Source: Desulfovibrio sp.
GTDB lineage: Bacteria; Desulfobacterota; Desulfovibrionia; Desulfovibrionales; Desulfovibrionaceae
Assembly (NCBI GenBank): GCA_031269345.1
Contig: JAISZH010000162.1
Span: 1 to 34,413 of the forward strand
Direction of reading: 5' to 3'
Length of the DNA stretch: 34,413 nt
The notes below the pieces were generated by a model. The model saw nothing but the letters and a program-made list of their open reading frames with translations. It searched no databases and had not been told where the DNA came from. This document shows positions 16,244-24,118 of this stretch, piece by piece; the stretch's first letter is position 1; each line of letters begins with the position of its first letter. A program made the position numbers and the translations under genes.

Positions 16244-16477
16244 TTATTGTGCGGCCGGTTCTGCGTTGACGCATTCCGCGCTGATGACGCGCGGCGCTGA
16301 GCACAGGCCAGAAAGAGACAAAAAGCCCATGACCAGCTTGCCTATGAAGGCCTTGGGCGAGACAAGCGCCCGCTGCGCCTCGGCATGGGGAAAAAGAAAA
16401 TGCCCCAGCCCGGCCCTGGTGAAAGATTTGGGAACAATATAAAAATTCGTCTCAAGAATATGCGCGCCGTCCATCAT
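16244..16477 (-). CDS. Small coupled ORF between flgF and flgG
   Basis: A 77-codon frame whose ATG overlaps the flgF stop (ATGA) and whose stop lies 18 bases before flgG. That is the spacing expected of a real operon member. Codons look like those of its neighbours. The product begins MMDGAHILETNFYIVPKSFT, is mixed polar, and has one hydrophobic stretch near residues 44-58 (FIGKLVMGFLSLSGL). I recognise no family. It could be a flagellar accessory peptide, or a decayed remnant of something larger. In the flgFG operons I know, flgF and flgG are usually nearly contiguous, so the extra 248 bases call for an explanation. Confidence 0.55.
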   Translation of the reverse strand: MMDGAHILETNFYIVPKSFTRAGLGHFLFPHAEAQRALVSPKAFIGKLVMGFLSLSGLCSAPRVISAECVNAEPAAQ

Positions 16478-17256
16478 GCTCTTGCCCTGCCTACTCTGCT
16501 GATTGTTTCCTTGTCCACGGCTTCCGTGGTCTGCATGACCTTGGCATAGGCCTCATACTGGCGTTGCGCCTCAATCATGTTCACCATCTCATAAACCGGA
16601 CTTACGTTGGACGCCTCCAAAAAACCCTGGAGCACGTATCCGCCCGCTTCCACTTCAGCAACTTCCATGCCGGGACGAACCCGGTACATATTGCCGCCCA
16701 GTTTCTCCATATCCAGATGCCGCTCTACGTCCACAAGACCAATCTGGCCGATAAGCTCGCCGTCGGCATAGATCCCCCCGCTCTCGGCGACCGTGAAATT
16801 TCTGACGCCTGGGGGCACGGTGATTTCTCCCCCGTCTCCCAGAACGGGAAACCCCTGTTCATTTACCAGCGTCCCTTCCTGGGTCACTAGAAAATGGCCG
16901 TTGCGGGTGTAAAAATCCCCCTGCGGCGTGCGCACCTTGAAAAACCCGTCCCCGGCGATGGCCAGGTCAAAAGGCGCGTCGGAAACCTTGAGCGCGCCCT
17001 GTTCAAAATCCGTCTTCACATAGCCGATGCGCGAGCGAGCGAGATGCACCGGCTCGGGAAAAAGCTTGGGCTGCTTCAGATAACCCTGAGCCTCCATGAT
17101 CTGATCGTGGGCGTACATGAGAAAAGTGTCCCTGAAGGACAGGAGATCGCGTTTGTAGCCCGTGGTGTGCACGTTCGCCAGATTGGTGGCGATGCTGTTC
17201 AGCCGGTGCTCATTGGAAAGCGCCCCGAAAAGGGCCGAATACATGGAGTTTTGCAT
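16474..17256 (-). CDS. flgF: Flagellar proximal rod protein FlgF
   Basis: This 260-residue rod protein of the flagellar basal body has the N-terminal rod motif (IATNLANVHTTGYKRDLLSF), the central SDAPFDLAIAGDGFFKV block and the C-terminal LEASNVSPVYEMVNMIEAQR block. It is called FlgF and not FlgG because it precedes a second, more FlgG-like gene and has the FlgF-type N-terminus (MQNSMYSALFGALSNEHRL). An AGGATG sequence lies just upstream of the ATG. It is the first gene of the flgF-ORF-flgG-flgA-flgH operon, with a sigma-54-like promoter 168 bases upstream. Confidence 0.92.
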   Translation of the reverse strand: MQNSMYSALFGALSNEHRLNSIATNLANVHTTGYKRDLLSFRDTFLMYAHDQIMEAQGYLKQPKLFPEPVHLARSRIGYVKTDFEQGALKVSDAPFDLAIAGDGFFKVRTPQGDFYTRNGHFLVTQEGTLVNEQGFPVLGDGGEITVPPGVRNFTVAESGGIYADGELIGQIGLVDVERHLDMEKLGGNMYRVRPGMEVAEVEAGGYVLQGFLEASNVSPVYEMVNMIEAQRQYEAYAKVMQTTEAVDKETISRVGRARA

Positions 17257-17557
17257 AACTCATCCTGGTTTTCCCGCAGGCCCGGCGAATCAACTTCGCG
17301 ACCCGCGCCTTGTCCCGCTTCCAAATCAAATTGCGTCCCGCAATTTGATTTGGCGGCGTCCTTCCCCCCACAGGACATTTTTCCGTGCTTCGGAAACCCG
17401 CGGGTTCGCTTTTCGCAATTAGCTGCAATTTTCAGGCCATAAAAATTCATACGTTAAATCGACGCATTATCATGGAAAAACGTAACTTTGCCATAAAATT
17501 GACAGGACCCGGCAATAATGACATAACCTATACGCGAACCCCTGCAAGGAGGTGTTT
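17257..17557. promoter_or_regulatory. Divergent promoter region between flgF and amrBA
   Basis: A 301-base gene-free gap. It holds a perfect palindrome with 14-bp arms (CCAAATCAAATTGC at 17321-17334, complement at 17340-17353), a sigma-54-type site for flgF (17424-17439), and a possible sigma-70 promoter for amrBA: TTGACA at 17499-17504 followed at 17 bases by CATAAC. The strong AAGGAGGTG site for amrBA closes it. Confidence 0.6.
17424..17439 (-). promoter_or_regulatory. Sigma-54-type promoter for the flgF operon
   Basis: On the minus strand this reads TGGCCTGAAAATTGCA, with GG and GC ten bases apart and a perfect TTGCA -12 element. It points toward flgF, whose ATG is 168 bases away. The palindrome at 17321-17353 would lie in the leader RNA. 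Confidence 0.65.
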
Positions 17558-19129
17558 ATGCCTTTCATCTGGGCGGCGCTCATGCCGCATCCGCCAGTAC
17601 TTTTGCCGGAAGTCGGCAGAGGCAGGGAGAAAGAGGCTGGGCCGAGCCTGGACGGAGCAAGGCGTCTGTGCGCCAGACTCGCGGCGCTCAACGAGAAAAA
17701 TCCGCCGGAAGCGCTCCTGGTTCTTTCCCCCCACGCTCCCCATGCCGCCGGGGCGCTTTTCCTGAACAGCGCGAAAGCTGCCCAAGGCAGCATGGCCCGC
17801 TTCGGATCGCCCGCGACAAGCGTCTCCTTCCAAACCCCCGCGGAAATTCTGGACGAGATCACCGATGCCCTGCAGGAAGTGGGGCTGCCCTTTACACGGC
17901 GCGAAATGCCGGACATCACCCAGGACCACGGAACCATCGTCCCCCTGCGCTTCCTCGCCTCCACCTTTCCCGAGGGCAAGCTGCCGCCGGTGATCGAAGC
18001 GGGTCCGTCCGGTCTCAGACAGGAGCAGTCCCTCGCCCTGGGCGACGCCTTGCATAAACTTTCCGGCAAGCGCCGTTGGGCCTTGCTGGCCAGCGGCGAC
18101 CTGTCGCACCGTTTGAAGGCCGACGGTCCATACGGCTTCAACCCCGCCGGTCCAGTTTTCGATGCCGCCGTCGTGGAGGCGCTCAAAGCCGGAGACGCTT
18201 CACCCCTCTCCGCCCTCCAGCAAAAGATCGTCACCGACGCCGGGGAATGCGGCCTGCGCCCGATCCTCTGCCTGTTGCGCCTCGCCCGCGCCCCGGTGGA
18301 GGTGTTTTCCTATGAGGGTCCCTTCGGCATAGGTTACTGCAACGCCTTATGGGTTGGCGGTGAAAAAGGCAAAACCTCCTTCAAGGCCGCGCCCTCATCA
18401 GCACAGGCGTCCGACATGCCTGCCGCTTCTTCCGGAGCGCAAGCCGCAAAACCAAAGGTGGCGTTCAAGATCAACCTGCTGAAGAAGTCAGCGCCCCAGC
18501 CGGACAAAGGGAAAAAATCCTCCCCGGTTTCCGGCCCCGACGCTTCCGGTTCTGATGCTTCCGTCCCCAACTCCTTTGAACACCCTTACCCGCGTCTGGC
18601 CCGCATAGTCATCACCTCTTTGCTGACCGGCAAAGGCGTGCCGGAGGCGGATACGCTGCGCGCCCTTTCCTCGAATCCGGAAATATGGTCGGACAGGAAG
18701 GGCTGTTTTGTCTCCATAAAAACCAAAACCGGGGCTCTGCGGGGCTGCATAGGCACTTTTCTGCCCACCCAGCCGTCTCTTCAACAGGAGATCATGGCCA
18801 ATGCCGTGTCCGCGTCGGTCCGGGATCCGCGCTTTCCCCCAATGCGGGCCGAAGAACTGGACAACGTGCGCATCAGCGTGGACGTGCTTGAGCCGCCGGA
18901 AGTCCTGGACGAGGGCATGGAGCTTGACCCCAAGGCGTATGGGGTGATCGTGAGCAAAGAAGGCAGGCGGGGTTTGCTTTTGCCGGACCTTGAAGGAGTG
19001 GATACGGTGGAGAAGCAGCTGCTCATAGCGGCGCAAAAGGCCGGGATACGCGATTTGCGGGGGGCGCGCATCGAGCGTTTCACGGTAAGGCGTTATTTCG
19101 AGGACAAACCGGAGGCGGGAAAACAATAA
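17558..19129 (+). CDS. AmmeMemoRadiSam fusion protein: LigB/MEMO-like domain plus AMMECR1 domain (AmrBA)
   Basis: A 523-residue two-domain protein. Residues 1-270 resemble the LigB/MEMO1 class III extradiol dioxygenase fold, with candidate metal or active-site histidines in LMPHPP (H11), SPHAPH (about 59-64), QDHGTIVPL and ASGDLSHRL. Residues of about 285-345 are a low-complexity Ala/Ser/Pro/Lys linker. Residues of about 345-520 are an AMMECR1 domain with the hallmark LRGCIGTF. The exact reaction of the AmrA/AmrB/AmrS trio is not established to my knowledge; a role in radical-SAM-dependent modification is inferred from gene linkage. The ATG at 17558 follows AAGGAGGTG, better than a GTG two codons earlier. 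amrS follows 109 bases downstream. Confidence 0.88.
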   Translation: MPFIWAALMPHPPVLLPEVGRGREKEAGPSLDGARRLCARLAALNEKNPPEALLVLSPHAPHAAGALFLNSAKAAQGSMARFGSPATSVSFQTPAEILDEITDALQEVGLPFTRREMPDITQDHGTIVPLRFLASTFPEGKLPPVIEAGPSGLRQEQSLALGDALHKLSGKRRWALLASGDLSHRLKADGPYGFNPAGPVFDAAVVEALKAGDASPLSALQQKIVTDAGECGLRPILCLLRLARAPVEVFSYEGPFGIGYCNALWVGGEKGKTSFKAAPSSAQASDMPAASSGAQAAKPKVAFKINLLKKSAPQPDKGKKSSPVSGPDASGSDASVPNSFEHPYPRLARIVITSLLTGKGVPEADTLRALSSNPEIWSDRKGCFVSIKTKTGALRGCIGTFLPTQPSLQQEIMANAVSASVRDPRFPPMRAEELDNVRISVDVLEPPEVLDEGMELDPKAYGVIVSKEGRRGLLLPDLEGVDTVEKQLLIAAQKAGIRDLRGARIERFTVRRYFEDKPEAGKQ

Positions 19130-19238
19130 TGCGGACCCGGCCCGCAAACCCGCTCCTTGCGCACCCGGCTCCCGGACCCGCCGGACGCCCCGGCAGGGGG
19201 CGCGTGCGGCCGAACCCCCGTCCGCGGGGAAACGGGAT

Positions 19239-20120
19239 ATGAAAGCCGCGTGGTGGGAACGCAGGGACGATGTGGTCGTCTGCGGCCTTTGCCCGCACGC
19301 CTGCCGCATCCCCGAAGGAAAATCCGGGTACTGCTCCGCGCGCGTGAACCGCGGGGGGGAACTCGTTTCCCCCTACCTCGGCCTGTGGTCCGCGATCGCC
19401 GTCGATCCCATGGAAAAAAAACCCCTGCATCACTGGCGTCCGGGAACTTTTATCCTCTCACTGGGGAGCGTCGGCTGCACCATGCGCTGTCCTTTCTGTC
19501 AAAATCACAGCATAGCCCAGCCGAAGGCCCCCGAACCGCGTCTTTCCGCCTTGCGGCCCCTGCCGGAGCGCTCGCTCGCGGACAAATGCAAAGAGCTCAA
19601 GCTTGTTTCCGTCGCCTATACCTACAATGAACCGGCCCTGCAAGCGGAGTACATCCTTTCGGCAGCGCGATTGCTCGAAGAGACAGGGATCGCCACGGTG
19701 CTGGTGAGCAACGGCATGTATTCCAAAGACCTGCTCGGAGAACTTCTCGGGGTGACGGCGGCCGCGAACATAGACATCAAGACCTTCAATCCCGCAACCT
19801 ATGCCCGGCTCGGCGGCTCTCTGGAAACAGTAAAGCGCACGGTAAGCGCCTTCGCTCATTCGCGGGCGCATGTGGAATGCACCACCCTGGTGGTGCCGGG
19901 GATAAGCGACGACAAGGAGGAATTCGCGGCCGAACTGGATTGGCTTGCGGCTCTTTGCCGCGAATGCGGCAAAGACATCCCCCTGCACATCTCCCGTTAC
20001 CGCCCCTGCCACAAATTCACGGCCCCGCCCACAGATACGGAACTGCTCAAAGAGTTCGCGCGCATGGCCGGGGAAAAGCTCGTCCATGTACACATAGGCA
20101 ACGCGCCCGGCCTGCGGTGA
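19239..20120 (+). CDS. AmmeMemoRadiSam radical SAM enzyme AmrS, apparently short at the C-terminus
   Basis: This 293-residue radical SAM enzyme is related to pyruvate-formate-lyase activating enzymes. A Cys-rich N-terminus (VVCGLCPHACRIPEGKSGYC) precedes the 4Fe-4S motif GCTMRCPFCQN (CX3CX2C). A YTYNEPALQAEY segment, the SNGMY strand and NIDIKTFN follow, as in the family. The product ends at VHVHIGNAPGLR. From memory, family members of about 330-350 residues continue with a Cys-containing segment (NTYCPxCG-like) that is missing here. The stop is two bases before the end of an IS200/IS605 remnant, so insertion probably removed the original tail. It should act with the upstream AmrBA protein. 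Confidence 0.9.
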   Translation: MKAAWWERRDDVVVCGLCPHACRIPEGKSGYCSARVNRGGELVSPYLGLWSAIAVDPMEKKPLHHWRPGTFILSLGSVGCTMRCPFCQNHSIAQPKAPEPRLSALRPLPERSLADKCKELKLVSVAYTYNEPALQAEYILSAARLLEETGIATVLVSNGMYSKDLLGELLGVTAAANIDIKTFNPATYARLGGSLETVKRTVSAFAHSRAHVECTTLVVPGISDDKEEFAAELDWLAALCRECGKDIPLHISRYRPCHKFTAPPTDTELLKEFARMAGEKLVHVHIGNAPGLR

Positions 20121-20122
20121 GG

Positions 20123-20282
20123 TTGACATTCTCCCCCGCCTGAAGTCGGGGGATTCCTATCGGAAGCGTCCTTAGGGGCGCCATAGGCGGATTCCCGCTT
20201 CAACGCGGACGCTTGAGCCTTTCCCGCTCCACAGGCTGACACGGCCTGCCGGCCGCCAAAATATTCGATGAAACCGTATTTT
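20123..20282 (-). mobile_element. IS200/IS605 right-end remnant with tnpB 3' end and omega-RNA-like scaffold
   Basis: Read on the minus strand the block ends GGAATCCCCCGACTTCAGG, CGGGGGAGAATGTCAA. This is the typical right end of tnpB-bearing IS200/IS605 elements (terminal hairpin, then TCAA). Just upstream, GCGTCC pairs with GGACGC around a second structure. One minus frame reads GGRQAVSACGAGKAQASA, which resembles a TnpB C-terminus (the ...ACG... tail). The rest of tnpB, tnpA and the left end are absent; the remnant abuts the stop of the aat-like gene, from which it would be transcribed. In active elements this segment is the 3' scaffold of the TnpB guide RNA and the guide is the flank beyond TCAA. 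Here that flank is the antisense of the amrS 3' end. Confidence 0.78.
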
Positions 20283-21026
20283 TCAGGAACGGCAGTTCGC
20301 CGCCGCGCGGAACATCGCCACAAATTCCACCCGGCTCACCGGGCGCGCCCCCAGTCTTCGCTTATACTCCATCGGCATGCCCAGGTCCATGAAGGCGAAG
20401 CCGGAATCCCGCAGATAGGCCGCGGTCATGGTCAGTTGCGCGCTCCCGGCGGAATTTTCGGCATAAAATCCGGAATAGCTGGTATAGGCCCTCCCCGCGC
20501 GCACCCCTATCTCCCCGGCCTTCAACTCTCCGTCCCTATACAGACCAAAGGCTACAGGCACGGGGTCGCCTCCCTGTTCATTAAGGAGGACCAGGCTTTC
20601 CCTCAGGGGAGGAGTCAGCCAGCCATCCCCGTGCCTTTGCGCGCAACGGTCAAGAATACGTGGAAAATCGTCGTCCGCCCGCAGCTCATAGCGGCCTAAA
20701 ACCCGGCGCAGGGACGCGCCCGTATGTAGTTCGGGAAAAAACAGAACCGAGCGCTCCAAGTGAAGTTTCGCCAGGAGGACGAAAGTCCGCCCGGAATCGA
20801 ACGCCCCGGACATCACCAGAAACCCGGCCCGCATCAGGCTGGAAAGAAAAGGCGGGCTGAAATCAAGGGACAAGCAAAATTCTTCCGGGTAGGATGAAGC
20901 CAGAAGAGCGTCCACCAGCGCATCCGGCCGATCCGAGGCGGAGATCAACGCGTGTCCGGAAACGGTGCGAAGCAGGGGCCGGAAATATGCCGCTACCGGT
21001 TTCTCCTCCCCGCGCCCGCTTCTCAT
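20283..21026 (-). CDS. Divergent leucyl/phenylalanyl-tRNA--protein transferase-like protein
   Basis: A 247-residue protein with the Aat-like GNAT fold. Aat moves Leu or Phe from tRNA to N-terminal basic residues, marking proteins for ClpAP. Matching segments, in order, are LHLERSVLFFPELHTGASLR (WSP.PR...-like position, then RSLRR-like), DFPRILDRCAQRHGDGWLTP (as F..VI..CA....TWI), a DGELKAGEIGV strand and a C-terminal FAFMDLGMPMEYKRRLGARP (as LIDCQ...SLGA). Several usual residues differ (no HS.E.W), so substrate specificity is uncertain. The ATG at 21026 has GAAGGA upstream; a GTG at 21038 is the alternative. It begins 17 bases after the DUF4139 gene, suggesting cotranscription. Confidence 0.65.
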   Translation of the reverse strand: MRSGRGEEKPVAAYFRPLLRTVSGHALISASDRPDALVDALLASSYPEEFCLSLDFSPPFLSSLMRAGFLVMSGAFDSGRTFVLLAKLHLERSVLFFPELHTGASLRRVLGRYELRADDDFPRILDRCAQRHGDGWLTPPLRESLVLLNEQGGDPVPVAFGLYRDGELKAGEIGVRAGRAYTSYSGFYAENSAGSAQLTMTAAYLRDSGFAFMDLGMPMEYKRRLGARPVSRVEFVAMFRAAANCRS

Positions 21027-21043
21027 GCCATCCTTCACACACT

Positions 21044-22708
21044 CTATCTGCCCGGAACGAAAGGCATGCCCTCGGGGGCCTTGATCTCCACGCGGTGCCG
21101 GATGCGAAATTCCCCATGCGGGGCAAGTTCCCTGCTCCAGACGTAGAAGCCTTTCTCGTCCTTTTCCGGGGCGGGCTCGGAACTGACCAGAACCCGAATC
21201 GCCTCCTCGGAAGGCTGAGGCATGGAATCTTCCACGCGTACGTTTACAGGGAAGGAATGCCCGTTTACGGCCTTAATCTCCCATTCCCAGGTTTCGCTCC
21301 GCTCCTTGCTGATCAGGCCCCTGTCCCCGCCAACGCGGTTGACCTGGCGCATGGTAGCGCTGACCAGGGCATCGGGGCCGAAGAAAAGTTCCGCTTCGTT
21401 CCCGTTGCAGGCAAAGGGCGCGCTCCCCACAACCCTGCCTTCTACCGCATAAACAGCCGACCCACGCGGCAATTCCCTCTGAGCCGGCAATTTGGCCTTC
21501 ACCCCGAGAAATCCCTTGTCCTGTACACCAGGACGCAGGATATAGCGGAAATCGCCCTTCCATTCCTCATCCCGCACCAAGGTGAAACGCAAACGTTCCC
21601 CGGAAGGGAAAGGACGGGGACCCAGGTCCCATTGCTGAAAGGTAGCCGTCTCCTGTAAATCCGGTTCCACGGGCGAAGCGGCCAGGGGTTCCGCCATTAT
21701 CCCGGAGACGCTTTCCGCCAAGGCCCTTTGTTTATTGGCAAGCCGCTGTGGACGCAAGGGGCCGACGGGCCATCCCGGCAGGGGCCGGGGGGTGAGATGG
21801 CGCGAAGGGAAGACCGTCGCCAGAGAAATTTTGGCCCCGCTCCAGTCAAAGCCGCTCTTCTGCCAGACTTCCGCCTCCTGCCGGAAAAGCACCAGGCCGC
21901 TGCCGGGGATGGCGTCCAGGCGATAGGCGCTACTCCAGGCGCAGCCGTCCAGCATGTAGGAGTAGACCAATTCCTGGGGGGCGGAAGGCGTCTTGTCAAG
22001 CACAACCCGGCAACTCAAAAGTGAAAAACGCTCCGATCCCATACCGCTCAGGCGTTTTTCAACTTCGCTTATGCGCTCTTTCGTCCGCTTAAGCTTGCGC
22101 CGCAAAGCGGGCAGGGGCTTTTGCGTCTCAGGCAGATGACTGACTATGGCTTCCGCCAACTTCTTCATCTCTTCGACTGTGGATATCTTGGCGGCATCCG
22201 CTTTCTCCCAGAAGGCCGCCTCTGCCTCCAAAGCCCGGATCATGCCGAAAAACCCGGCCTCTTCCAAACGCAGTCCCTCCAGTTCCGCAAGCAACCTCTC
22301 CCGCTCCGGGTTCAGACCTGCGGGCGGCGGAATTTCCACCGGCTCATCCCAGACGAGACCGGACACTGAATTGCCTTTGGCCTCCACGGCAAGCGAAGCC
22401 CGTTCAACGGCTTCAGGGAAGGTCAGCACAAAGGAACCCGTGCCTGGAGCGAGCGTCTGCCGTACTGTAACCATGGCCCTGTTCGGATACAGGGTCACAG
22501 CTTCGGGTTTTGCGGGCATGGGGAGCGCTTCCGCGGCGTACGCGCCGGCGGCGTTCGGCAGGGAAGCCAGCAGCACTGCCGACAAGGCGGCCGACAGGAC
22601 AAAATTTCCAATGAGCCGCGTCAGCGGGGGATCGCCCGCCCACGGGAAGGACCTGTGCGGTGTCTCGCGCGGCAGGCGATGGCAAAAGGAGGAAAAGGAC
22701 TTGCCCAT
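21044..22708 (-). CDS. DUF4139/DUF4140 (MuiA-like) secreted protein
   Basis: A 554-residue protein of the mucoidy-inhibitor-like DUF4139 family, whose function is unknown. A 45-residue basic leader precedes a hydrophobic export or anchor segment (IGNFVLSAALSAVLLASLP, ending AGAYAAEA). The N-terminal DUF4140-like part has VTLYPNRAMVTVRQTLAPG, then a coiled coil (about 140-225, LLAELEGLRLEEAGFFGMIR and KRTKERISEVEKRL), then the DUF4139 beta domain (YSYMLDGCAWSSAYRLDAIP, SGAKISLATV, and near the end NVRVEDSMPQPSE). GGAGAATTTT before the ATG at 22708 supports this start over an earlier one at 22747. The protein probably acts in the periplasm or on the surface. Confidence 0.85.
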   Translation of the reverse strand: MGKSFSSFCHRLPRETPHRSFPWAGDPPLTRLIGNFVLSAALSAVLLASLPNAAGAYAAEALPMPAKPEAVTLYPNRAMVTVRQTLAPGTGSFVLTFPEAVERASLAVEAKGNSVSGLVWDEPVEIPPPAGLNPERERLLAELEGLRLEEAGFFGMIRALEAEAAFWEKADAAKISTVEEMKKLAEAIVSHLPETQKPLPALRRKLKRTKERISEVEKRLSGMGSERFSLLSCRVVLDKTPSAPQELVYSYMLDGCAWSSAYRLDAIPGSGLVLFRQEAEVWQKSGFDWSGAKISLATVFPSRHLTPRPLPGWPVGPLRPQRLANKQRALAESVSGIMAEPLAASPVEPDLQETATFQQWDLGPRPFPSGERLRFTLVRDEEWKGDFRYILRPGVQDKGFLGVKAKLPAQRELPRGSAVYAVEGRVVGSAPFACNGNEAELFFGPDALVSATMRQVNRVGGDRGLISKERSETWEWEIKAVNGHSFPVNVRVEDSMPQPSEEAIRVLVSSEPAPEKDEKGFYVWSRELAPHGEFRIRHRVEIKAPEGMPFVPGR

Positions 22709-22753
22709 AAAATTCTCCGTTGTTGTCGAATACGCGTCAAACTTCACGGTTTA

Positions 22754-22775
22754 CAGATTTCCGCATGGAAATCTG
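22754..22775. repeat. Perfect 9-bp palindrome upstream of the DUF4139 gene
   Basis: CAGATTTCC and its exact complement flank GCAT. It has the same architecture as the other A/T-rich palindromes in the window. It lies 45 bases upstream of the DUF4139 ATG, so it could sit in the promoter or leader. Confidence 0.6.
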
Positions 22776-22860
22776 AACGGCGGCCCGGCGCGCCGCCCCG
22801 AAGGAGCAAGCACAATTTATTTGCGTTGCTAAACGCCAAAGCGGGCGTAAGCTGGAGAGG

Positions 22861-22910
22861 GCCGGGCGCATCATCTCAAAGTTAAGCCGGGCGCATCATC
22901 TCAAAGTTAA
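22861..22910. repeat. Perfect 25-bp tandem duplication
   Basis: The 25-mer beginning GCCGGGCGCATCATCTC and ending AAAGTTAA occurs twice, head to tail, with no mismatch (22861-22885 and 22886-22910). It lies between the end of tgt and the start of the DUF4139 gene. A related ATCTCAAAGTGAAA string occurs in the hairpin at 13386-13416. With only two units and no spacer it is not a CRISPR. The gap 22709-22923 has no gene. Confidence 0.85.
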
Positions 22911-22923
22911 AATGTTATAGGTT

Positions 22924-24093
22924 TCAGAGCGGCGCGTCTTTGCTCTCATAAAGCGCCGCTATACGCACGCGGAAAGCCTCGAAGGTTCCTTCCCGAATCG
23001 CCCGGCGGGCCGAACCCATGAGGTTACGGTAATAAGTCAGGTTGTGCAGGGAGTTAAGGCGCAGGGCCAGTATCTCCCCGCTCATGAACAGATGGCGCAG
23101 ATAGGCGCGGGAAAAAGTCCGGCAGGCATAACAGGAACAGGCCGGATCCAGGGGACCGTCGTCCTCGGCAAATTCCCGGCGCTTGATGCTGATCTTTCCC
23201 ACAGAGGTGAAAAGCGTGCCGTTGCGGGCGTTGCGGGTGGGCAGCACACAATCGAACATGTCCACGCCCAGGCCGATGCCCGTCACGAGGTCCACAGGCG
23301 TGCCCACACCCATCAGATAGCGCGGCTTGTCTTTGGGCAACAGGGGGAGGGTGTGGGCAAGCATCTCGTACATCTCCTCTTTGCCTTCCCCTACGGAAAG
23401 ACCCCCTATGGCAAAGCCGTCAAAAGGGCATTCGGCCAGAGACTCCACGGAGCGCGCGCGCAGGTCCTTGAAAAATCCGCCCTGGGTGATGGCGAAAAGC
23501 AAAGGGCGCTTTTCCTTTTCACTTTCAGGGGCGAAGGCCGCAAGCGAACGCAAGGCCCAACGCGTGGTCCGCTCTACTGATTCTACCGTGTAGGCGTACG
23601 GGGTGTTATGAGGCACGCATTCATCAAGGACCATCATGATGTCCGAGTCGAGGTTTTGCTGGATACGCAACGCTTTTTCCGGAGTAAAAAAATGCCTGGA
23701 GCCGTCGAGATGCGAACGGAAGGCGATCCCTTCTTCACTGAAGCTGCTCAGGGCTGAAAGGCTGAATGCCTGAAAACCGCCGCTGTCCGTGAGTATGGGG
23801 CGATCCCAGGCGCAGAAGCGGTGCAGACCGCCCTGTCTTGCGATCAGCTCGTCGCCGGGGCGCAGGTAGAGGTGATAGGTGTTTCCAAGAATTATTCGCG
23901 CGCCCAGGCTGCGCAGGTCGTCCGGTCCCAGGGCCTTGACGCTGCCGGCGGTGCCCACCGGCATGAAAACCGGGGTTTCCACCAGCCCGTGTGGCGTCCG
24001 CAACCTGCCCGCGCGCGCTTCCCCATCACGGCGGATTACGGCGAATACTTCCTTTCTGTCCGGCTCCAGGCCGCAATCAGGGTCAGTCCGCAA
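22924..24093 (-). CDS. tgt: Queuine tRNA-guanine transglycosylase (bacterial type)
   Basis: Tgt exchanges guanine-34 of GUN-anticodon tRNAs for preQ1 in queuosine synthesis. The 389-residue protein has [26 protein letters not shown], the catalytic [12 protein letters not shown] segment, the GGLSVGEGK segment, the nucleophile region [16 protein letters not shown] and the Zn site CSCYAC...H near the C-terminus. The start is uncertain: the only usual codon ahead of the conserved part is the TTG at 24093, without a clear ribosome binding site. It lies 26 bases after the HU/IHF-like gene, so coupling is likely. Confidence 0.95.
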   Translation of the reverse strand: MRTDPDCGLEPDRKEVFAVIRRDGEARAGRLRTPHGLVETPVFMPVGTAGSVKALGPDDLRSLGARIILGNTYHLYLRPGDELIARQGGLHRFCAWDRPILTDSGGFQAFSLSALSSFSEEGIAFRSHLDGSRHFFTPEKALRIQQNLDSDIMMVLDECVPHNTPYAYTVESVERTTRWALRSLAAFAPESEKEKRPLLFAITQGGFFKDLRARSVESLAECPFDGFAIGGLSVGEGKEEMYEMLAHTLPLLPKDKPRYLMGVGTPVDLVTGIGLGVDMFDCVLPTRNARNGTLFTSVGKISIKRREFAEDDGPLDPACSCYACRTFSRAYLRHLFMSGEILALRLNSLHNLTYYRNLMGSARRAIREGTFEAFRVRIAALYESKDAPL

Positions 24094-24118
24094 AATTATC
24101 AGAAAGGGGAAAGCGCCG

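Noticed and set aside
14768-16300. A 510-codon plus-strand frame across flgA and flgG
   Set aside because: It is antisense to two certain flagellar genes and has no family features.
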